NCBI GenBank assembly: GCA_034401135.1
Contig: JAWZSP010000001.1
Coordinates: 806,001 to 870,000 of the forward strand
Direction of reading: 5' to 3'
Source: Volutella citrinella
Taxonomy: Eukaryota > Ascomycota > Sordariomycetes > Hypocreales > Nectriaceae
DNA: 64,000 nt
The notes under the pieces were generated by a model that worked only from the letters and a program-made list of their open reading frames with translations, was not told the DNA's origin and made no database searches. Within the stretch, counting starts at the first letter, position 1, and each line of letters begins with the position of its first letter. Of the stretch, positions 1 to 12,900 are shown in pieces. The translations under genes were made by a program, and so were the position numbers.

Positions 1-451
1 GTGGCCCATCTTTTCAACATGGACCCCCTCAAGAAGGCAAGGAAGCCCGATGGATTGGCGGCACGGTCCGCTTGGCAGCCACCCCGCCGGCAGACGCTAG
101 GCCAATCGGACAGGCCATGATTATTCCCTTTAGTGTTCCTTGGAGATTGGCGAAACGGCCCCATCAAACAAGGCATTTGTCCGACTGGAAATGGTTCGTA
201 CTCGGATTGGCATTTGCCATGTAGTTGCAACATACCGGATCCCGCGCGTTACAGGAACTGTGTGTTTTGTTTCACTGTCTGCCGTTAGTTTGTCTTGGCT
301 AGGTTACTTAAAGACGGTTTGGTTAGCTTCCTTGACACTTATACACGCCGCAAGGGCAGTGCTTAACACCGCATTCGTACATCACCTCTTCTCTTTCATT
401 ATCATCTTCTTCTTCTCCCACTACTATTTTCACTTGCGCCTCCTCGAAATC
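1..451. other. Upstream region of the P450 gene
   Basis: No gene is supported here. The stretch holds the presumed promoter and leader of the P450 that starts at 452. The frame is open upstream of that ATG from about position 140, but there is no ATG with good context in the first part, and the predicted upstream residues do not look like a P450 N-terminus. Confidence 0.5.
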
Positions 452-2272
452 ATGCAAGTAGTTGGGATGCTGAGCCATTGGTTGGCATCTCGAGATGTGT
501 GCCTCTTGGCAGCTGCTGGCATCGTCATGATCTCTGCGCTGTACTATTATCTGCTTCCGAACCCTATCAAAGGCATACCGTACAACTTGGCGGCCGCATC
601 ATCAATCTTGGGTGACATCCCGGCTGTGGAGAGAGAAGCCAAGGATGACGTTTTTGCGTGGATGCAAAACCAGGCTCGAAAGTTCTCCAGCCCAATCTGC
701 CAGCTCTTCATCATGCCCTTTGGCAAGCCCGTGGTCTACATCTCGGACTTCCACGAGGCCCAAGATATCCTGATGCGGCGCAAGGAGTTTGATCGCTCTG
801 ACTACTCCATCTCCATTCTCGGCGGTGCGGCCAAGAACCACCACATCAATCTGAAGACTGGGCCCGAGTGGAAGGGGCACCGACGCCTCATCCAAGACTT
901 GATGACTCCCAAGTTTCTGCACGACGTTGCGGCTCGAAACATATACGGCAGCGCCCTCAGACTGGTGTCTCTCTGGGAGACCAAGGCCCGAATTGCGGAT
1001 GGCCGCCCGTTCGCTGCCAACAAGGACATCTACTTCACCGCGCTCGATGCCGTGCTAGACTTCACTTTTGGTGACAACTATCCCGACAGGGCCCTGCCTC
1101 CGCAAATCGAGGCTGCTTTGGAGACAGAGAAACATGTGGAAAGTACAGGGAGTACCTCTGAGAATGCAGAGACCCCGTTCGAATTCCCCGTGGCAACGCT
1201 GAAAGACTCCATCTCAGCCATTCTCCAGGCATCGGAAGCAATCGGAGAAGTCATCAACTCCGGATTCGTCACTCTGGCTTGGTGGTGGAAGAAGCTGCAG
1301 CCAGCAGAGAAACAGGCCCGACGCACTCGCCACAACTTTCTCAAAGATCAAGCGGCGAAATCCTCTGAGAGGCTCCAGAAGAATGGTTCGCATCAGGATG
1401 GCTTCATCAAGTCTGCCGTCGATCTCATGATGCAGCGAGAGCGCCTGTTTGCCGAGAAAGAGGGACGAAAGCCGCAGTTTTGGAGCGAGATCATGCACGA
1501 CGAGGTATACCTGCACACACTGGCCTTATTTGCTTTCATTTATCACATGTGCTAATGATGCTAGATGCTTGGGTTCGTGGTGGCCGGGCACGACACGACA
1601 AGCACCACTCTATGCTGGGGTGTCAAGTTTCTGGCAGACAATCCAACAGTTCAGAATACACTGCGCAGCAGCATTATCTCTGCTCACGCCGCAGCCGTGG
1701 CTGGGAAGCGCATGCCGACACACCAAGAAATCGTAGGCGCCAGGATCCCGTATCTCGATGCTGTGATCGAAGAGATCTTGCGCCTGAGCTGCACGTTCCC
1801 GCTGGTGGAGCGACAGTGCACCCAGGACACTGTAGTTCTAGGTCGCACTTTACCCAAGGGAACTCAGGTATTCTTTCCCACATACGGTCCCAGTTTCACG
1901 ACGCCTTCGTACGAGATTGACAAGAGGCTGCGGAGCGAATCCAGCCGGAACGCAATGGACCAAAAGGGCGAGCGGGCGTGGGCCGAGGAGGGCATGGACA
2001 TCTTCCGGCCTGAGCGCTGGCTTTCCAGCGGACCGGACAGCCAGACGACCTTTGATGGCACGGCTGGGCCGACGATTGCCTTTGGACTGGGCACAAGGGG
2101 TTGCTATGGGCGAAAGCTGGCGTATCTCGAGATGAGGCTGGTGTTCACGCTGATGATGTGGAACTTTGAGCTCCAGGCTTGTCCCGAGGCCCTCTCGACC
2201 TACGACAACGTGCAAGGGCTAACGAGACTACCCAAGCATTGCTTTGTGAATCCAAAGAAGATTGTGATTTAG
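452..2272 (+). CDS. Cytochrome P450 monooxygenase (microsomal)
   Basis: Heme-thiolate monooxygenase, expected to be anchored in the ER and fed by P450 reductase. There are two exons, 452-1504 and 1565-2272. The 60-nt intron (GTATAC..GCTAATGATGCTAG) is phase 0 and the product is 586 aa. An N-terminal membrane anchor lies at about residues 15-37, followed by a Pro-containing hinge (LLPNPIKGIP). The I-helix motif AGHDTTST is at 358-365, ExxR (EILR) at 421-424, PER at 500-502, and the heme loop FGLGTRGCYG carries the axial Cys at about 531. All core P450 motifs are therefore present. The start was chosen because the anchor begins directly after it. The protein is somewhat longer than the usual 500-550 aa because of a variable segment around residues 230-340. 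The substrate cannot be read from sequence. The gene has no biosynthetic partners nearby, so detoxification is as likely as secondary metabolism. Confidence 0.93.
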
Positions 2273-3188
2273 CTATGCTATGAAGAAGTGGAAGAGGAGA
2301 ACGCCAGGCAATAGCCGGCCGGAGTATCCTTATCTGACGCCCAACCAGGGTCTTATGCAGAATAACAATACGCGAGCTCTTATGGTTCATCATTGACTCA
2401 CATTCATCCCAGTCGCCAATCCGCCGATAAATTAAGATTTAGGCCAGCAACGCACACGGTAGAATCTAGTTACAAGGAGCCCGTAATGCCCGCCGCGATA
2501 ACAAGCATGCAACCATCATGCAGCCCTTGGCCCCCAATTGCAGCTTGTCAAGCTCTGTGGGGTGTCCCGCCACGTAAACCGACAGATTCCCTGGCAGCCA
2601 AATCGCGGCTGAACGCTATAAATTACAATGATACCCCAAGTGCATTACTTTGTCTTGCCTCGTTGGCTTGCGGTACAATGTTCAGAATCGCAGTAACCCA
2701 AGAGAGCCAGTCCCTGCCACAAACAATCACCAGCGGGGGATTTCGATATCAGGCCAGGTGTTCGATGGTGAATTCATCTGCCAAGGTGGCGCAATGGCTG
2801 TCTTCCCAATGTTTTCTTTCGTAGCAGGCAGGCTTCTTTCACAGACGTGTTGATTACTGTAGAATGGCCAGGATCCCCGTGGTTAGCTTTGCACGCAAGG
2901 CAGCTTGAAACAGGGTAGCCAAGAGCTCCCTCTACCTCTCATTGGGCAACCCTCAAGTCTCGTATCTTTCCATGCGTCCTGCATTCGTCCACTCGTCATA
3001 AGCTGAGGGTTAGTCCTGCATCTCTCAGCCGCATGCTGATCTTGCGCTCGGCAGTGCAGACCACATGGTCGGGGGTGCATGCGCTATTAGTAGTACTGTC
3101 CAGCCCAGTTCTTGTGCTAGAAGGACGCGATATCCTCCACGTTGATCCATCTGTCCATCATTGAGCGACGAAGTTAAACCTAAATACC
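2273..3188. other. Intergenic, P450 to membrane protein
   Basis: About 0.9 kb with only short ORFs that show no domain or codon pattern. It presumably holds the P450 terminator and the promoter of the gene at 3189. I see no RNA gene or repeat. Confidence 0.5.
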
Positions 3189-3993
3189 ATGCGACAACTA
3201 TTCCTGGCCTTCATCTGGCTCTCGGCAACTACTTTGGTCAACTGCGCAACAGAATTCACCAATCCTTCGGGGCCCAAGAGATTCAAGTTGAACGAAAAGG
3301 TTGACGTTCAATGGACGACGGATGTTGGCGTCATGAACCTGACCCTTTGGCAAGAGTATCCTGCCCGTACCAAAACTCCGTTGAGCTTCTACAGTGTCAT
3401 CCTCATGGGTTAGTCAACCATCCCGCGCCCAGCAATCCACGCAAGGGAGGCATCTAACAGGTCCAGAAAACACGAGGTCTACAAGCATGATCTGGACTGT
3501 CAGCCTGCCTTCGTCCTTTTCCACCGATCTCAAGGAGGGCGAGGAGGATGTGGTGCTCTACTTTGCCCTGTTTGCCGGCCCAGGAAATCGAACTGCCACC
3601 ACTCCCTACTTCAATGTCACGATATCGGACCTACCAGGCCGAGAGCAGAAAACGACAATGATTACAACAACGAGTGCGTCAACGATGACGACGAGCACAT
3701 CAGTGACGACGGTTTCGTCGGATGGAGCTCAGGCTACCACTTCCTCCCCGAGCAACTCCGATGCAGACAAGAAAACAAAAGACGGCCTATCTACCGGTGC
3801 GCTGGTGGGTATTAGCGTTGGGTCCACAATCGGTGGCCTTCTGCTTCTTGGGGGATTTGGTTTCCTGGCCTGGAGGAGGTTTAAGAAGCCGGCAGTCGCA
3901 CCCGCGTTGTCGACCGTCGAGACTCCCAAGCCCATTTCACCCAACTCTAGGCCATCGGAGCTGTCTACCCCTACCTTTCACGAGGCGCCCTGA
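3189..3993 (+). CDS. Secreted/type I single-pass membrane protein with Ser/Thr-rich stalk
   Basis: Unrecognised at the level of a named family, but its layout is that of fungal surface or sensor-like proteins. Exons are 3189-3408 and 3461-3993. The 52-nt intron (GTTAGT..CTAACAG) is phase 1 and the product is 250 aa. Residues 1 to about 19 form a signal peptide ending near VNCA. An extracellular domain of about 110 residues contains the sequons NLT, NRT and NVT. A Thr/Ser-rich stalk (TTTSASTMTTSTSVTTVSS) is probably O-glycosylated. It is followed by one transmembrane helix (ALVGISVGSTIGGLLLLGG) and a stop-transfer WRRFKK, leaving a short Pro/Ser-rich cytoplasmic tail. The spliced length is an exact multiple of three. 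A wall-integrity or adhesion role would be a guess from topology only. Confidence 0.8.
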
Positions 3994-6900
3994 TCACCGG
4001 AGGAGGTTTGTTGGTCCGTGTTTAGTGATATTGCACTGGTGGTGCTTCGGACCAGTAGATTGCTACGACGCCAATGTTGGTGCCCAAACCGAATACCCAG
4101 ATACCCTTGCTATTGCCCTCGTGCCACAACACGTGTTAGACCTCCCGTTGAATAAGGCAGTCTGTCAGCACAGCGACTGAGATTAATTATGAGAATTCAC
4201 CCACAACCGGGAGCATGAAATCATGTTCAGCTGAACAGATCTGCATGGCTTTGTTCTGTTGGAGCTGGTGATATGGGCGAACTTCCTCAAGCTAAGACAA
4301 TAAGGCCTCAATGAAGACACGCTTACCCCAATTCCACATGGGGGTCTTAATCATTGACTCAAAGTTAATAAAAAGGTATGTAATACCGTTCTTATTATAG
4401 CGAAATCGGATAAACAAACATCTTCGTACCGCAAGAATTCGTATATAGGGTAGGGCATCCCGTTGTGCAAACCACGTATCGATCAGCGTAGTTAAGCTTG
4501 CGACATGTTTCAGTAATCAAAGACAATGTCTCGAGCTTAGAATTAGTCTCACTGCGACACCCAGTCGGCCAGTTGGTTGGAAATTTTCATTATCAGGCGC
4601 GATGTTAAGAACTACGACAGGGACGTGGTTGCTTCAAGTCCAACCACTCTACCCGCAAATATCCTCGATGGAGGGGTGTCCGAGCAGCGAAGTACTCTGT
4701 AATGCGACTCGTTCGTCAAGTTCATTCATTATAATAACTAGTACGATCAAAGAAGACATTCCAGGATGAATAACGGCATTTCGCTGACCTTGGTCGAGAA
4801 GGCGCCAGACATGACAGTCGATGGGAACTATGTATTCCGAAGGTGAATAAGATGTAGCCGATGGCGCATTCCGGACGGCTATTCTAGGTTCACTAGACTT
4901 GTGTATATGCTCCCGGATCGACTTGATGGGCTGGAGCTGAAGTGTGCGGCTTCATAGACACACAATTGAGCAACATCTACGCTTGTTCAGAGCAAGTGCT
5001 CTTGAACCATTCTGATAATTATCCATTTTGGCCGCACCCAGACTAAGGTGGACCAGGCACAACCTATAGCTCCCGTGGAACCGTTGCCTGATCATCATAC
5101 CATCCATCATGCCAACACCAAGTCCCGGTGACACACGGCTCTCGCTGCCTTGTAAAGTGTCCGAAGGACCCACAGCGCCGCCGGGGGGTTTCCAACCGTA
5201 GTAACCGATGCTGGGCGGAAGTTCACCCAGTGTTCGGAGACTTTATGGTCCAGACTCTCGCTCGAAAGGGGCCAATGCAGATCTCGCGTACTCCATGCCA
5301 AGAATGGTGAGCCAGGGCCGGGGGGTTAGGCCTCGGGCACCAGGTCAACGGTAGCCAGTCTTGCCTGTGATTGTCAAGCAGATCTGGCTCGCTTGTACGC
5401 ACGCACGTCCCTCACAGGATGCCTCCTGAGATCGGGCGTCGGAGAGCAGGGACCCGCAATCGTCTTGTCTTATGTGAGGAGGTGAGGACAGGTGCGCAGT
5501 CCCTCAATCCCCACGAGCGCAACATTTTGCTTAAAAGTCCGCACCCAAAGGTTGCAGTAATCCGCATCACATCACCGATGCCCAGGATCCTCTTGGCAGT
5601 CTCCTGATAGCACGTACCCCTTCCGCGCGTCTGGGGTTCATGTCGCAGACGGACCGTCCATCCTGCGGAGTTGGGAGCGGATTTGACTGCGGCCACATCA
5701 ACATTGACAGATGGACCGACCATGTTTGCCTTTGCACAGGGGTTTCACAACGGATGGAACAGGCTGTTGACGTTCTATATTCTCACTGCCCCGCGCAGTA
5801 ATTTGCCATCATAACATGAATACGTTAAGACGCCGCGCCTTGTGGGGGAGCGTTCAAGGATGGGCGACCCATCTATCAAACGGCGGACTTCGGTTGGTGG
5901 GCTGCGGACCATGGTGAGATGAGCGGGACCCGTCCATCTGCACAAGGATAAGGACAGGCAATTTCATGGGCAATATGCCAATCCGTCAATAGCTTATGCA
6001 CCCTTCACCTATTTGTTCGCTTTCGTGTTCGCCAGAGTCATCAGGACACGTCGAGGAACACAACGTGCAATGCCACAAGAGGCGGTGTCTTGCGAATCTC
6101 TTCGAGGCGGGCCAGTTGCGCCCAGTAGAGCCTCCAAGAGAAATCCGAGAAAGGCAGTCAAATGTGGCGGCTTATTGCTCGGGCCTGTCAACGTGCAGGT
6201 GGGTTTTCCCCGACTTGGGCGCTCCCGGTATCAACCGAGATGGCTGCGCAGTCCAGTTGGTCAGTGGTCCGTCAAGTTGTCATCCGGATTTAGTCGGTAG
6301 ATACGAAATGGAGTGCTACTGAAATTGACAAGGCGTGAAAAAAGGGCTTTGCGGGCACACCGTGAAAACACTGCAAGGGCTTGCTAAAGCCTGCGTATCG
6401 GCGTGTTGCTTTACGTGGCAACCAATGGGCGATGCGCCAACTGCAATGAACCAACCTGCTGATAATTACACACGTTGAATCCTCATGTGGATCAGGGCCT
6501 GAAACCGTGGGCTTTTCCAGCTCTATAACCTTGCAGCGGATGGCGGACTCAAACAGCTCCCCGACGAAGGCAGTGGAGAAGCGATCGCAAAAAGTAAGTA
6601 AAAATAGACGCTGGAGTTTGGAATAGGATGGGATGGAGTGCGAGCAAAAGGAGACAAAGAACAAAATTGCACTCCATCGCATCATGGATGTTACATGCAT
6701 GCGCGCACGACCGAGTTTGGTGTCAAGACGAGACACAATTGACACGATCTCCCGAGTCCCAGTGACTTGGATCGGGCTGTGGTGGAAAATCTGCCAGGAA
6801 TGGATGTGATGAACATGTATTATGTCTTGGAGGCCGTCGCTCAGTCATGACTCATGTCGCAGTGTCGCGAATTTGCATTCGCATCGTGCATCGAAAAGTG

Positions 6901-9900
6901 AACCTTACATATCCATTGCATCCGAAACGCACGTGGGCGACTTTCAATCGTTCATGGCCCTGGTACTTGACCCGCAATCGCCATTGCGCGCACACACACG
7001 TAGTATTTTACCGCAATCTAGGGACTGCTCGCTGGGGGATTCGATGCTGAATTCTTGCATTGTCGTTGAAAAAAACCCCTTACCGAGACTCACTCAATGG
7101 CGGCCCCGGTGTGCGCAACGGCGGGTTGTCGGGTTCCTGTAAGACCCCGAGGGACAGGGACGGCCCCGGTTTAGCGGTTCGCGTGCGTCACGGCGCTTGG
7201 CGCTGCTTGGGCATGGATGACGAGAGTCCCCTGGTAGGATTCCCGTTGGCCACTAGCTGGCTTGCCGTCTCGCTAGGCCGAATGAGGTGTGAAGAATAAG
7301 CATGGAACAAGCCAACGGCAGCGAGGAATTTCCGATGTCTTGGGCGCAACAATTGCACGCACGCCCATCAGTTTCTCCAGTTGAAGTCGAGCATCAGATG
7401 ACAGCTGTGTTCGGAAGGGTTCGGGCCTCATCAAGCGCCCGGCGAACGCGCAGGCGTCTTCTTGCCATATCTCGCGGGTTGAATCGGATACGAAAATGTT
7501 TGCGAGGTCACTTGCCCAGCGCCTCATGAGGCATCACCAATGCTGCAGCGCACAGAGGTGGTGGCGTGCAGTGGTACAACCCCGCCAACTAAGAGAAAAT
7601 GAGTGAGAATGATTCACCCTTCGGCGTATTCAGGATATCAAATCTTGGGCTAGCTCGGTAGTAGCTTGTCGGACATTGTTGGAGAGGAGCCTAACAAAAG
7701 CGAGGCGTTAGCATGACTACAGTGCGGGCCACCCCGTGCGATCTCTCAATAGAAATCTGAGTCACTAACTCGGCACTCCCGTCCGCTGAGGGAAGTGAGA
7801 CGGAGCCGACGTGACAGTCAGTGCATCATCACTTCAACGCTAAAAGGTGAAGTCTCTCGAGTTAGATTCTGGTTCGCTAGGCTGATGTGAGCCACCATGA
7901 GTGATAGGCTTGACGGGTAGCATCCATGACTCCAGCAGGGAGGGAATGCGAGCAGAATACGATCGGATTCGACCCCCCACCGTAGGCCCCACGCTTCTGC
8001 TGCTTAGGGTGTGCCGTCAATTACACGCGGCAGGCGGGTTCTAACAACAGTCCGCATCCCGCCAGCCCGGCCGAGGCGAGCAAATGCGAGCCAGCCCACG
8101 GGAGTCAACGGGCAACGCCATTGCAAACGCGGCCACAATGTAATTCGTGGTCGCGTGGGAGGATGGGCCAACAGAATTATTGGGCCAAGGGGGTCCGGAT
8201 AGTCTGTCGCTGCAGTCTGCAGTCGGGAAGCACCTCATGCGCTGCGCATACGCCTCCCCGGCGCAGCCGTGCCGTCCGCCGCTCTTTCGCTGTTGCCTTC
8301 TCATCAATCCATCGTGTTGCGTAGATGTGTTGTTCTTTCGGGGTGCTCGCAATGTCCGCTATCCGCTCTGTCACAGAGGGAAAACAAGCGTCCTCCCCAC
8401 ACCAGACGTAGCCCTGTCGGATCCTGGTCAGTCCCTCGTGCCTGCGGAGTTGGGGTGGGTACGTGGATGTACTCCAGCACCATTGTGGGTGCATGAGGTA
8501 CAAGTGAGATGTGCTTGGGGTGGATACTGGCGGAGAGGCACTTGCTCACACCCATCCCAAAGAGGGAGTGCGCCATGTTCCTGAGGCCTAGCCATGTGCA
8601 ACTTTGCCTTGCACCTATTTTCTGACGGTCGATCACTACCCGGCGCTGTAGATTGGCTCACAACGGTTGCGATGATATCGATTTCTCGTGGTGAGCTTAC
8701 TCGTGCAATATTGGTGAGGGTGATAACATGCTTGCATAGCCCGCTTGTCATCCTTACTGCAATCAATGTTGATCATCCAGCATGGCATTGACCATCTCCC
8801 GACGGCAATGCAGATATGAAGCAAGCAAGGCAAGAGAGTCCATCGCATTCTCATCTCGAAAGAATGTCGCCGAGCCAAAGCGTCTGGCCAAACAGATGAC
8901 CCAAAAAGTTCCCGAAGGATTTGACTTTTCTTGTTGGTGTTGATTAGGCGGACTTCCACCACTCTTGCTCTAGCTTGCCGATCTGCTTCGCCGCCTCGCC
9001 GGTGGGTCGGGCAGGCGGGTAGACTGGCGGAGTCGGGTGAAAGCGAAGCCGACTGGGCGCCAGCGTGCCAGTGTCAACGGACGTATCGTCAATTTACGGC
9101 GAGAGAATGTGAAGGAGTGGAGGTTGTAGAGTGCCTCAGAGTGTTGTCTCGTGATTGATTATTCGTTTGAATATGCGCTGCCGTTTGCTAATGTGCGGGA
9201 TGATGTTCAATTCCGCCTCATGGGGGAGTCGTTGGCGATGGGGATCGATGCTCACCTCGCCGCCCATCGGTAGAACCCACTGGTGGCCTCGCAACTGTAG
9301 CCACTAGGAGAGTGGTGGCAACAGTAATAGTCGGCAGCCGCTCGCAGGTGGCCGCTCCATGCTGGGCACCTGCCTTTCGCAAATTGGCACCTGCCTAGCT
9401 CCGACGTGTGCCCCACCTCGAATTTTCAAATCGGCCCCCCCCCTGGCACGCCCGTCTTGGATCCGGTATTAGCTCGAGGTTATCTCCAGCTGCGCTCGGG
9501 GCGACGAGCACGAGCTGGGTGCCAGCGACTACGCGAGCACAATTGCGCTGCTTTTATTATCCTCGTTCACGCCCACCTTCTTCAACCTCTGGGCCTTCTT
9601 CCTGCTTGTCCCTTCTCCTCATCCCCATTCCTGTCGATCCCTCTTCCCGCCCTTTTCTTCAATTGGCCTCTCTTACTCACCGACGCTGAGGGATTCGGCC
9701 CCCCTCCTATTTCATAAACAAACCGAAACCTTATTCTCCTCCTAATTCTTCATTGACGAGAAGGACACAAGTCGATATCGCGTGTTCAAATCTCAACGAC
9801 TCCCGTCTGCTCGCTGCGCCGGCTTGCCAGACAGACGACGTGCACCTTTGCACCAGGCGTACACACCCTCGTTACACCGATTTAGCCCAGAGAACACAGA

Positions 9901-9922
9901 CGGTCCTGTCCTCACTTTCATC
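3994..9922. other. Long intergenic region with AT-richer block and CT-rich leader
   Basis: About 5.9 kb without a convincing gene. ORFs here are short, overlap on both strands and lack motifs. Roughly 4180-4960 is visibly richer in A+T and TpA than its surroundings, which could be a decayed or RIP-mutated element, although no terminal repeats or coding relic can be recognised. The last part (about 9545-9922) is pyrimidine-rich (repeated CTTCTTC, CCCTTCTCC) and reads as the leader of the PDR transporter that starts at 9923. Confidence 0.5.
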
Positions 9923-12900
9923 ATGTCGACCACTCTCGGCGCGCCGGCCGCCAACGACGCCACTGCCGTCAGGCAGGGTGCTCCTGACCCGGCCTCGACC
10001 AACCCTCCACCAGTCCTGGCCGACGAGAAGCCAGCCAAGACTACCGACGACACCATCGCGAAGTCTGAGAAGGCCACCACCGAGACTCTCACCGAGAAGC
10101 CTGGATCATCTCCTGCCGTGACCCTTGGCAACGAGGACGAGGGCGACGACGATTCTGAGATGGAGCGCCGAACCTCAATCGTCCAGGCTCTTGCCCGAAC
10201 CTACTCCGCTGCCTCGGGTGTCCACTTCGACGGTGGCAACCCTTTCCAGGCCGGCGAAGACTCGCCCCTCAACCCCAGCTCGGAAAAGTTCAGCGCCCGT
10301 GAATGGGCCAAGGCTATTGTTGCCCTCGTTCAGCAAGACGGCGCCGCCTTCCGGGCAGCTGGTGTCGCTTTCCAGAACCTCAATGTCTACGGATACGGAG
10401 GTGGTAGCGACTACCAGACCGATGTCGCCAATGTCTGGCTCTCCGCCGCTGGCAACGTGAAGCGTCTCCTGGGTGGCTCTCGCGACCGCATTGATATCCT
10501 ACGCCAGTTCGATGGTGTTGTTCACAAGGGTGAAATGCTTGTCGTTCTCGGCCCGCCTGGTGCTGGTTGCTCGACCATGCTCAAGACCATTGCTGGTGAG
10601 CTCAACGGTATCTACGTTGACGACGGTTCCTATTTCAATTATCAGGGTATGTCGAAGCTTGCCCCACACCAACTCCGTGTCCACTGTCTCGGATTCCGTG
10701 TTACCTCACATGCGCAACATGTTTGCGACACCCAGCTGCATGCGGCTGGCACTGTGCATCGTTTGCCATAACGCATGATTGGCACGGCAGACGCTAATAG
10801 CTCTATTTTAGGTATGACGCCCAAGGAAATGCACTCGCACCACCGTGGTGAAGCCATCTACACCGCTGAGGTCGATGTCCATTTCCCCCAGCTGTCTGTT
10901 GGCGACACCCTCACCTTTGCCGCCCGCGCCCGTCAGCCTCGTCAGCTTCCCCAAGGCCTTAACCGGAACGACTTTGCCAACCATCTGCGTGATGTCGTGA
11001 TGGCCATGTTTGGTATTTCACACACTGTGAACACCCGCGTTGGTAACGAGTATATCCGTGGTGTCTCTGGTGGTGAGCGCAAGCGTGTCACCATTTCTGA
11101 GGCCGCCTTGTCGGGTGCCCCTCTTCAATGCTGGGATAACTCGACCCGAGGTCTTGACTCAGCCAACGCCATCGAGTTTTGTAAGACCCTTCGTCTCCAG
11201 ACGGAGCTTTTCGGCAGCACCGCTGTCGTGTCCATCTACCAGTCTCCCCAGAGTGCCTATGATCTTTTTGATAAGGCTACCGTCCTTTACGAGGGTCGCC
11301 AGATCTTCTTCGGTCGCGCCGATGAAGCTAAGCAGTACTTCATCGACCTGGGTTTCGAATGCCCTCCCCGACAAACCACGCCCGATTTCTTGACCTCCAT
11401 GACTGCGCCTCACGAGCGTATCGTCCGTGAGGGCTTCAAGGGCAAGGCCCCTCGTACCCCTGATGAATTCGCTGCGGCATGGAAGAACAGCGCCCAGTAC
11501 CAGGCTCTGCAGCGAGAAATCGAGGACTACAAGGCGGCTCACCCGATCAATGGTCCCGATGCCGAGGCCTTCCGAGCCTCCAAGCAGGCCACCCAGGCCA
11601 AGGGTCAACGCAAGAAGTCACCCTTCACTCTTTCTTTTACCCAGCAGATCCAGCTCACCCTGTGGCGTGGATGGAAGAGATTGACTGGTGATCCTAGTCT
11701 GACTGTTGGTGCCTTGATTGGCAATTTCGGCATGTCTTTGATCATCGGTAGTGTTTTCTACAATCTCAAGCAAGACTCCGAAAGCTTCTTCCAGCGTGGA
11801 GCCCTCCTCTTCTTTGCCTGCTTGATGAACGCTTTCGCCAGCGCTCTGGAAGTACGTCAAGCTTCCCTGCTTTGTCCGTTGAACAAAATGCTAACATAAA
11901 CCCAGATTCTGACCCTGTATGCTCAACGTCCCATTGTCGAGAAACACAGCCGTTATGCTCTCTATCACCCGTCCGCCGAAGCCATCGCATCTATGCTTTG
12001 CGATATGCCCTACAAGATCGCCAACACAATCGTCTTCAACTTGTCACTCTACTTCATGACCAACCTGCGACGAGAAGTGGGGCCTTTCTTCTTCTTCTTG
12101 CTCATCTCTTTCGCCACGGTCATGGTCATGTCGATGATTTTCCGAACGATTGCTTCCGCCTCCCGCAGCCTGTTCCAGGCCCTGGTTCCTGCAGCCCTTC
12201 TCATTCTCGACCTCGTCATTTTCACCGGTTTCGTCATTCCCAAGCGATACATGCTTCCCTGGTGCAAGTGGCTGTACTACATTGACCCGCTCTCGTATGC
12301 GTTTGAGTCGCTGGTAGTCAATGAGTTCCATAACCGCAAATTCCCCTGCTCCCCCAAACAACTGGTGCCTCTCCCGAGTTTCCGCCCCGATCTCGACCCT
12401 AGCCTGCGAATCTGTAGTGCCGTTGGCGCTGTTCAGGGAGAAGACTTTGTCAGTGGAGATCGTTACGCATCGCTGCAATTCGAGTACGAATGGGTCAACC
12501 GCTGGCGCAACTTTGGTATCGTCCTGGCCTTCACCGCTTTCTTCACCTTTACCTATATGGTTTCGGCTGAGTTGGTGTCTGAGAAGAAATCCAAGGGCGA
12601 AGTCCTGGTGTACCGAAGGGGCATGAAGCCTGCCGCAATTGCCAACGCCGAGAAGAAGCACAGTGATCCCGAGGCCGCCATGGCCCATATTGGCCCCATC
12701 GTCACCGCAGAGCGGACCCGAAGCCGCACAACCAGGGATGCCGGTGGTCTGCTTCAGGAGCAGACCTCCGTGTTCCAATGGCACGATGTTTGCTATGAAG
12801 TCCAAATCAAGAAGGAAACCCGCCGAATTCTCGATCACGTTGACGGCTGGGTCAAGCCCGGTACGCTCACGGCTCTGATGGGCGTTTCCGGTGCTGGAAA

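Noticed and set aside
4636..4730. tRNA-like pieces (CTTCAAGTCCAACC and GGAGGGGTGTCCGAG)
   Set aside because: The first resembles a T-arm and the second the 5' end of a Leu/Ser tRNA, but no acceptor stem closes around either and no complete cloverleaf can be drawn.
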